Of a DNA stretch of 8,357 nucleotides, positions 1 to 4,022 are shown one piece after another. The notes beneath the pieces are model-generated. The model had not been told where the DNA came from, made no database searches, and was given only the letters and a program-made list of their open reading frames with translations. A program made the translations under genes and the position numbers. Source of the DNA: BM509 sp036396915. GTDB taxonomy: Bacteria; Desulfobacterota; Desulfuromonadia; Desulfuromonadales; Geopsychrobacteraceae. The stretch lies in contig DASWJX010000164.1 in NCBI GenBank assembly GCA_036396915.1, positions 1 through 8,357 on the forward strand, read 5' to 3'. Numbering within the stretch: the stretch's first letter is position 1; the number at the start of each line of letters is the position of its first letter.

Positions 1-35
1 TTGCTCCGCTTTGAATATCCCCGTACAATGGAACC

Positions 36-239
36 ATGAGCGAGCGACAGAAAAAGCACCCCTGCCCGGACTGCCATTATTGTCAATGGTGCAGTGACGA
101 CCGTTGCCGGCTCTGCCTGCGCAGCGATTGCTGCAAAAAGCCGAGCATCGCCGAACAGATTCAACAGTACGAAAAACTCAATCGCGACGCGCAACGCCCA
201 TCCGACAAGGCTGAGGCCTCGACAAAATCCCGGAGCTGA
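36..239 (+). CDS. Cysteine-rich small protein, unknown function
   Basis: A 67-residue protein with eight cysteines packed into residues 10-33, spaced CxxCxxCxxCxxxxCxxCxxxxCC, followed by a charged, Lys/Arg/Ser-rich tail with no membrane segment or signal peptide. The spacing suggests a bound metal (zinc or an iron-sulfur cluster), but I cannot assign a family; a ferredoxin is unlikely because the CxxCxxCxxxCP pattern is absent. The start is uncertain. There is no good Shine-Dalgarno sequence before the ATG at 36. A TACAAT box at 24-29 with TTGCTC at 1-6 (17-bp spacer) would put transcription almost at the start codon, so the gene may be leaderless or begin upstream of the window. It is co-directional with the ZIP transporter 195 bp downstream, but hairpins between them argue for a separate transcript. 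The dense cysteine pattern makes a chance ORF unlikely. Confidence 0.7.
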   Translation: MSERQKKHPCPDCHYCQWCSDDRCRLCLRSDCCKKPSIAEQIQQYEKLNRDAQRPSDKAEASTKSRS

Positions 240-273
240 CCCGGCAACCATTGCCTTGGCCGGGCCGGTTTTT
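240..273 (+). terminator. Probable intrinsic terminator after the Cys-rich gene
   Basis: Directly after the stop codon, 240-247 can pair with 256-264 (about 8 bp with one bulged G and an 8-nt loop). Alternatively CCGGC at 241-245 pairs with GCCGG at 264-268. A run of five T follows at 269-273. The alternative fold places the T-run right after the stem, as an intrinsic terminator needs, but its stem is short. Confidence 0.5.
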
Positions 274-328
274 CCTCAGAGCGAAAGGCAGGAACCATGC
301 AGGCCCCGCTCCCGAGGTAACATGGGAA

Positions 329-351
329 CGCCGCCGGGCGGACTTTTTTTT
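329..351 (+). terminator. GC-rich hairpin with T8 tract (possible second terminator)
   Basis: CGCC at 329-332 pairs with GGCG at 337-340, and eight T residues follow at 344-351. The stem is only 4 bp, so this is a weak candidate alone. It could be a backup terminator, or the end of a short leader or small RNA from the 195-bp gap. The flanking CCATG (295-299) and CATGG (321-325) could pair in the same transcript. I recognise no riboswitch family. Confidence 0.35.
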
Positions 352-368
352 GCGCGCCAGCAGCATGG

Positions 369-398
369 ACATTGCTCCACATTGCGCCACATTGCGCC
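369..398 (+). repeat. Three tandem 10-bp repeats upstream of the ZIP gene
   Basis: Units ACATTGCTCC, ACATTGCGCC and ACATTGCGCC follow one another without gaps (369-378, 379-388, 389-398). Only one base differs, in the first unit. They end 36 bp before the transporter start and lie just upstream of an AT-rich stretch (399-420) that could hold a promoter. A period of 10 bp is about one helical turn, so a protein could contact the same DNA face three times. No consensus -35/-10 pair with acceptable spacing was found here. Confidence 0.75.
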
Positions 399-434
399 AA
401 TTTATTGAAATAATTTGGAAACCCAGGAAGGGAC

Positions 435-1250
435 ATGATGTTCGAGGCCTTTGTAACGCTCCATCCGATCCTGCAGGCGCTGCTGGCAACCTGCTTTACC
501 TGGGGGATGACCGCGGCGGGGGCGGCGATCGTCTTCGGCACGCGCCAGGCCGGCCGCAAACTGCTCGACTGGATGCTCGGTTTTGCCGCCGGAGTCATGA
601 TTGCCGCCAGCTTCTGGTCACTGCTGGCGCCGGCGATCGACATGTCGGAAAAAAACGGCGTTCCCGGATGGATTCCCGCCGCGGTCGGCTTTATGTTCGG
701 CGGGATCTGCCTGCGCCTGGCCGACCGGGTCTTGCCGCACCTGCATCTCGGTTTTCCCATGGCCGAAGCGGAAGGCGTCAAAACCAGCTGGCATCGCAGC
801 ACCCTGCTGGTTCTGGCCATTACCCTGCACAACATTCCGGAAGGTCTGGCGATCGGCGTCGCCTTCGGCGCCGTTGCCGCCGATCTGCCCGCGGCCACCC
901 TGCCGGGGGCCATGGCCCTGGCCCTGGGGATCGGTATCCAGAACTTTCCCGAAGGGCTTGCCGTATCGATGCCTCTGCACCGTGAAGGGATGTCCAAGCT
1001 GAAAAGCTTCTGGTACGGGCAGCTGAGCGGCATCGTCGAGCCGATTGCCGGGGTCGTCGGCGCCGCCGTGGTTTTTTTTGCCCAGCCGATCCTCCCCTAC
1101 GCGCTGTCTTTCGCCGCCGGGGCGATGATCTTCGTGGTCGTCGAAGAGGTTATTCCCGAATCGCAGCGGGGTGACCACACCGACCTGGCCACCATGGGCG
1201 CCATGCTCGGCTTTACCGTGATGATGGTGCTCGATGTTGCGCTCGGCTAG
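435..1250 (+). CDS. ZIP-family metal transporter (GufA-like)
   Basis: A 271-residue inner-membrane protein expected to import divalent metals such as Zn2+, with Fe2+ or Mn2+ also possible in this family. About eight hydrophobic segments are visible (roughly residues 10-34, 45-63, 80-98, 121-145, 157-180, 190-215, 220-238, 252-270). The ZIP signatures are HNIPEG at 132-137 in segment 4 and QNFPEG at 169-174 in segment 5, whose His/Asn/Glu side chains form the transport metal site in the family. EEVIPE at 237-242 is also typical. The form of these motifs and the length fit the GufA-like branch better than E. coli ZupT, but the substrate cannot be read from sequence. The start may be ATG 435 or ATG 438; the purine-rich AGGAAGGGA at 425-433 suits 438 slightly better. 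arfB follows 14 bp downstream, so the two are probably co-transcribed. Confidence 0.93.
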   Translation: MMFEAFVTLHPILQALLATCFTWGMTAAGAAIVFGTRQAGRKLLDWMLGFAAGVMIAASFWSLLAPAIDMSEKNGVPGWIPAAVGFMFGGICLRLADRVLPHLHLGFPMAEAEGVKTSWHRSTLLVLAITLHNIPEGLAIGVAFGAVAADLPAATLPGAMALALGIGIQNFPEGLAVSMPLHREGMSKLKSFWYGQLSGIVEPIAGVVGAAVVFFAQPILPYALSFAAGAMIFVVVEEVIPESQRGDHTDLATMGAMLGFTVMMVLDVALG

Positions 1251-1264
1251 CAAAGGGAGGTGAC

Positions 1265-1699
1265 ATGAATCCGAAAGATCTCACAATACTGCACATCTCC
1301 GCCAAGGTCGCCCTGCCGCTCAGCGAAATCGAGCTCAGCGCGATCCGTGCCCAGGGAGCGGGCGGCCAGAATGTCAACAAGGTGGCCTCCAGCATCCATC
1401 TGCGTTTCGACATTCGCGCCTCCTCCCTGCCCGATTTTTACAAGGAACGGCTGCTCAAGCTGCGCAACCATCACATCACCGCCGAAGGTGTCGTTATTAT
1501 CAAGGCGCAGCGTTTCCGCAGCCAGGAAAAAAACCGTGAGGACAGCCTGGAGCGGCTGCGCCAACTGATCCGCAGCGTCGCCGTCGTTCCGAAACAGCGG
1601 CGCCCGACCAAACCGACCCGCAGCGCCCAGAAGCAACGTCTGGAGACCAAGGTCAAACGCGGCCGGACCAAAGCCTTGCGGCACAAGGTGTCGGACTAG
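1265..1699 (+). CDS. arfB: Alternative ribosome-rescue factor B (peptidyl-tRNA hydrolase ArfB/YaeJ)
   Basis: A 144-residue protein that frees ribosomes stalled on mRNA lacking a stop codon by hydrolysing the peptidyl-tRNA. The release-factor-like catalytic domain occupies about residues 5-100 and carries GAGGQNVNKV, with the GGQ at 33-35 that enters the peptidyl-transferase centre. It is followed by a flexible, strongly basic tail (about 105-144, rich in Lys and Arg) that in ArfB inserts into the empty mRNA channel. Length matches the family (about 140 residues) and is far shorter than a true release factor, which would also carry codon-recognition domains. An extended Shine-Dalgarno (AAAGGGAGGTGA, 1252-1263) sits immediately before the ATG, and the 14-bp gap from the ZIP gene implies a shared transcript. 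Some related proteins act in other rescue roles, but GGQ plus the basic tail fits ArfB well. Confidence 0.94.
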   Translation: MNPKDLTILHISAKVALPLSEIELSAIRAQGAGGQNVNKVASSIHLRFDIRASSLPDFYKERLLKLRNHHITAEGVVIIKAQRFRSQEKNREDSLERLRQLIRSVAVVPKQRRPTKPTRSAQKQRLETKVKRGRTKALRHKVSD

Positions 1700-1767
1700 C
1701 ACCCTGTCGGCTGCCATGCCATGACCGTCGACCTGCCGCGCGCCACACCCCTTCCGTGAATTTTTTC

Positions 1768-1797
1768 ATGACAAAAGTCCTGATCTTGTGATTAAAT
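1768..1797 (+). promoter_or_regulatory. Candidate sigma-70 promoter of efp
   Basis: ATGACA at 1768-1773 (five of six matches to TTGACA) and TTAAAT at 1792-1797 (four of six matches to TATAAT) are separated by 18 bp in the 160-bp gap before efp. A T6 run sits just upstream at 1761-1766. The -10 box is weak, so the exact start is uncertain, but a promoter of its own is expected for the abundant EF-P. Confidence 0.42.
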
Positions 1798-1859
1798 AGC
1801 AGGTTGCCAAAAAATGCCGACGATTCAACCGCATGAAGAAACAGAAGGAGCTTCGGATC

Positions 1860-2423
1860 ATGTATTCCTGTTCAGATCTTAAAAAGGGCCTGAAAATCCT
1901 GATCGATGGCGAGCCACATGTGATCGCCCAGTTCGATTTCACCAAACCGGGCAAGGGCCAGGCCCTCTACCGCTGCAAACTGCGCAACATGGTCACCGGC
2001 GCCCTGTTCGACCGCACCTACCGGTCCGGTGAAAGCTTTGCTCCGGCCAGCCTGGAGGAGCGCGACATGCAGTACCTCTATCAGGATGAAAGCGGCTATG
2101 TGTTCATGGATACCCAGACCTATGAGCAGATCTCCCTCAGCGAAGCGACCCTGGCGGACGACAAGTACTTCCTGGTCGACAACATGGAAGTCAAGATCCT
2201 GGTGTTCAACGACATGGGGATCGGCATCACCCTGCCCAACTTCGTCAACCTGCGGGTGACCAAATCGGATCCGTGGGTCAAGGGCGACACGGCGGCCGGC
2301 AACAGCAAACCGGCCACCGTTGAAACCGGCTACACCCTGCAGGTTCCCCCGTTTGTCGAGGAAGGCACCCTGATCCAGATCGACACCCGAACCGGAGACT
2401 ACGTGACCCGGGTCAAGGCATAG
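1860..2423 (+). CDS. efp: Translation elongation factor P (EF-P)
   Basis: EF-P binds between the ribosomal P and E sites and promotes peptide bonds at proline runs. The protein is 187 residues, almost the same as E. coli EF-P (188). It has the usual three beta-barrel domains: an N-terminal KOW-like domain (about 1-63) and two OB-type domains (about 64-127 and 128-187). The modification loop reads KPGKGQA at residues 29-35, so Lys32 is equivalent to E. coli Lys34. This identifies the lysine type that is modified by EpmA, whose gene follows directly. The C-terminal signature is recognisable around VPPFVEEGTLIQIDTRTGDY. I chose ATG 1860 over the in-frame ATG at 1833, because AAGGAG (1845-1850) lies 9 nt before 1860 and the extra nine residues match nothing in EF-P. 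Confidence 0.97.
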   Translation: MYSCSDLKKGLKILIDGEPHVIAQFDFTKPGKGQALYRCKLRNMVTGALFDRTYRSGESFAPASLEERDMQYLYQDESGYVFMDTQTYEQISLSEATLADDKYFLVDNMEVKILVFNDMGIGITLPNFVNLRVTKSDPWVKGDTAAGNSKPATVETGYTLQVPPFVEEGTLIQIDTRTGDYVTRVKA

Positions 2424-2424
2424 C

Positions 2425-3330
2425 ATGAATCGGCGCCTGGCTGCCAAAAGAGACCGGCTGATCGAAAGAGCCCGGATCGTTCAGTCGATCCGGGCTTTTT
2501 TCATCAGCCGCGGGTATCTGGAGGTGGACACGCCGCAACGGCTGCCCGTCAATGCCCCCGAACTCCATATCGACGCGGTCGCCAGCGGCGACTGGGACCT
2601 GCAGACCTCTCCCGAACTGGCCATGAAGCGCCTGCTGGCCGCCGGCTATGAAAAGATTTTCCAACTGAGCCACTGCTGGCGCGACCTGGAGCGCGGCCGG
2701 CGCCATCTCCCCGAATTCACCATGCTCGAATGGTACCGGTCCGGCTGTGACTATCGGCAGACGATGGTCGAATGCGAACTGCTGCTGCGCCACCTGGTCC
2801 CCTCCGGCAGCCTGTGCTACCGGAACCGGACGGTCGACCTGCAAGCGCCCTTTGAACGCCTGAGCGTCAGCGCCGCCTTTCGTCGCTACTGCTCCTGTGA
2901 AGCCGCCGCGGCGTTGGCGGAAGACCGCTTCGACGAACTGATGGCAGTGGTGATCGAACCGCTGTTGGGCCGAGAAACGCCCACCATCCTCTACGATTAT
3001 CCCGCCGAACTTGCCGCCCTCGCGCGGCGCAAACCGGAGCAGCCCGAGCTTGCCGAACGCTTTGAGCTCTATATTGCCGGTCTGGAAATCGCCAACGCCT
3101 TTTCCGAACTGACCGACCCGGTTGAACAGCGCCGCCGTTTTGAAGCGGATGAAGCCGCCCGGCGCCAGCGCCACAAACGTCCCCGCCCCCTGCCGGAGCC
3201 GTTTCTCGGCGCAATGGAGGATCTGCCGCCGGCGGCCGGAATCGCCCTCGGGATCGACCGGCTGATCATGCTGCTGACCGATGCGGAAGCGATCGACGAC
3301 GTGGTCAGTTTCACTCCGGAAGAACTGTAA
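2425..3330 (+). CDS. epmA: EF-P--(R)-beta-lysine ligase EpmA (PoxA/GenX), LysRS paralogue
   Basis: EpmA activates (R)-beta-lysine with ATP and joins it to the conserved lysine of EF-P. The 301 residues (E. coli: 325) cover a class II LysRS catalytic core with no tRNA anticodon-binding domain. Visible landmarks: YLEVDTP near 31-37, TSPELAMKRLL at 61-71, motif 2 region FQLSHCWRDLERGRRHLPEF at 79-98 followed by TMLEWYR, GLEIANAFSELTD at 219-231, and motif 3 GIALGIDRL at 272-280 with Arg279. Ala274 matches the alanine of E. coli EpmA (Ala298) that is glycine in true LysRS, which favours beta-lysine as substrate; EpmB, the aminomutase, is not in this window. The motif 2 glutamate of the usual FRxE is Leu here (WRDL). 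The gene starts one base after the efp stop with AAGG at 2415-2418 as its ribosome site. Codons 15-26 overlap an intrinsic terminator, so epmA probably receives only part of the efp transcription. Confidence 0.95.
   Translation: MNRRLAAKRDRLIERARIVQSIRAFFISRGYLEVDTPQRLPVNAPELHIDAVASGDWDLQTSPELAMKRLLAAGYEKIFQLSHCWRDLERGRRHLPEFTMLEWYRSGCDYRQTMVECELLLRHLVPSGSLCYRNRTVDLQAPFERLSVSAAFRRYCSCEAAAALAEDRFDELMAVVIEPLLGRETPTILYDYPAELAALARRKPEQPELAERFELYIAGLEIANAFSELTDPVEQRRRFEADEAARRQRHKRPRPLPEPFLGAMEDLPPAAGIALGIDRLIMLLTDAEAIDDVVSFTPEEL
2469..2501 (+). terminator. Intrinsic terminator of efp embedded in the epmA coding region
   Basis: AGCCCGGATCG at 2469-2479 is perfectly complementary to CGATCCGGGCT at 2486-2496: 11 bp, GC-rich, 6-nt loop TTCAGT. 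The stem runs straight into six T residues (2496-2501). Upstream AAAG (2465-2468) can extend the pairing into the T-run. It begins 45 bp after the efp stop, an ordinary distance for a terminator, yet it sits in codons 15-26 of epmA. The amino acids encoded there align with conserved positions of EpmA (ARIVQSIRAFF resembles AAIMAEIRRFF in E. coli), so the reading frame is real. The likely effect is strong expression of efp and reduced, readthrough-dependent expression of epmA. Confidence 0.85.
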
Positions 3331-3344
3331 AACCACGCCCGAAC

Positions 3345-3366
3345 CCGGCCCCGTTCCCGCGGCCGG
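3345..3366 (+). other. GC hairpin downstream of epmA, no T-tract
   Basis: CCGGCC at 3345-3350 and GGCCGG at 3361-3366 form a perfect 6-bp stem with a 10-nt loop, 14 bp after the epmA stop. No T-run follows, so it is not a canonical intrinsic terminator. It may stabilise the mRNA 3' end or mark a Rho-dependent end. The rest of 3367-3487 is AT-rich and I see no gene in it. Confidence 0.35.
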
Positions 3367-3487
3367 AAATATATGCAATTTTACAGATATGTACTCATTT
3401 ACCCGGTATCTCAAACACCATTCTAATTGCCTCCTAAGTTACCGAACTTGCAGAACTCCCACCGTTATCGCTCCTCATGCGTCAATT

Positions 3488-3502
3488 TTTCACCAGGTGA
3501 AA
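3488..3502. promoter_or_regulatory. Operator-like palindrome upstream of the acetate-transport promoter
   Basis: TTTCACC-A-GGTGAAA is a perfect inverted repeat with 7-bp arms around one central base. It ends 25 bp before the -35 box, so its centre (3495) is about 67 bp upstream of the predicted transcription start, where activators often bind. I do not recognise it as a known consensus. It lies in non-coding DNA, so the symmetry is not a by-product of coding. Confidence 0.55.
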
Positions 3503-3527
3503 CAAAGCGGTTTACTTAAATTTTTTA

Positions 3528-3555
3528 TTGACATGATTTTATAACAACGTATTAT
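3528..3555 (+). promoter_or_regulatory. Strong sigma-70 promoter of the DUF485-actP operon
   Basis: TTGACA at 3528-3533 is a perfect -35 box and TATTAT at 3550-3555 matches five of six bases of the -10 box; the spacer is 16 bp. A T/A-rich stretch just upstream (3511-3527, including a T6 run) resembles an UP element. The predicted start is near 3562, giving a leader of about 180 nt before the DUF485 gene. Confidence 0.85.
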
Positions 3556-3690
3556 GGCGCGAAATACAGGACACAACATCGCGCATATTTTATCACAATA
3601 CCCGACAGAACATCTTGCATTTTCAACCATATAGCGCGTTTCCGCATCGACAATCTGCCGTTCTGGCGGATTATTTCATTCTTTCGTGAT

Positions 3691-3707
3691 GGAGCCGGAT
3701 GGGCTCC
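3691..3707 (+). other. Stem-loop in the actP operon leader, upstream of the ribosome site
   Basis: GGAGCC at 3691-3696 pairs with GGCTCC at 3702-3707 with a 5-nt loop. A T5 run (3716-3720) lies 8 nt further on, too far for a typical terminator. Further upstream, 3580-3588 and 3629-3638 can pair (nine pairs with one bulged A) around a 40-nt loop. The leader may fold, but no known riboswitch class is recognised. Confidence 0.4.
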
Positions 3708-3741
3708 CACGGGAATTTTTCTCTTGAGAGGAGCTATCAAC

Positions 3742-4008
3742 ATGGGACATGGACCCGCGGTAAAACTGGGCAAGGACAACGCGTCCGCCTACAAGACCAG
3801 ACTGGGCGTAAAGATGTTTGTCGCCTATACCATCGTTTACGCCATCTTCGTTGCCACCAACGCAACCAACCCGAAGGCGATGGAAGCTGTCGTCCTGGGA
3901 CAAACGGCGGCGGTGCTCTGGGGCTTCGGCCTGATCAGCCTGGCACTGATCCAGGCCGTCATCTACAACCACCTCTGCACAAAAGCAGAAGCAGACCTGA
4001 ATAGTTAA
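3742..4008 (+). CDS. DUF485 family inner-membrane protein (YjcH-like), partner of the acetate symporter
   Basis: An 88-residue protein with a polar N-terminus, two transmembrane helices (about 22-41 and 56-77) joined by a short loop with several charged residues, and a short hydrophilic C-terminus. This is the DUF485 layout. In E. coli the DUF485 gene yjcH sits between acs and actP, and the same pairing with a sodium/solute symporter appears here: the symporter starts 14 bp downstream. Its biochemical role is not known; an accessory or stabilising subunit of the symporter is an inference from gene order. The start at ATG 3742 is supported by GAGAGGAG at 3726-3733. An in-frame TTG at 3724 would place the ribosome site inside the gene and is less likely. 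The strong promoter at 3528-3555 should drive both genes. Confidence 0.88.
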   Translation: MGHGPAVKLGKDNASAYKTRLGVKMFVAYTIVYAIFVATNATNPKAMEAVVLGQTAAVLWGFGLISLALIQAVIYNHLCTKAEADLNS

Positions 4009-4022
4009 GGGAGAACATCGTC

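Noticed and set aside
274..351. Possible metal or nucleotide riboswitch before the ZIP gene
   Set aside because: I compared the sequence by eye with the consensus features of c-di-GMP, fluoride and cobalamin riboswitches and saw no match; only generic hairpins remain.
161..1033. Long minus-strand frame and overlapping plus-strand frames in 94-1033
   Set aside because: They overlap the ZIP gene in other frames, have low-complexity Arg/Pro/Ala composition and no ribosome site or domain.
1833..1859. Upstream in-frame ATG as the efp start
   Set aside because: The ribosome site AAGGAG at 1845-1850 would lie inside the coding region, and the extra nine residues have no counterpart in EF-P; ATG 1860 fits better.
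1872..2447. A 191-codon minus-strand frame opposite efp
   Set aside because: It is the antisense of a clear full-length EF-P.
2413..3414. A 333-codon minus-strand frame opposite epmA
   Set aside because: The plus-strand product matches EpmA over its full length with class II synthetase motifs; the antisense product shows no recognisable family.
3436..3449. Small inverted repeat AAGTT-ACCG-AACTT upstream of the acetate promoter
   Set aside because: Five-base arms are short enough to occur by chance, and it lies more than 100 bp upstream of the predicted start.
3281..3544. An 87-codon plus-strand frame overlapping the 3' end of epmA
   Set aside because: It has no ribosome site, overlaps a secure gene in another frame and ends inside the acetate operon promoter.
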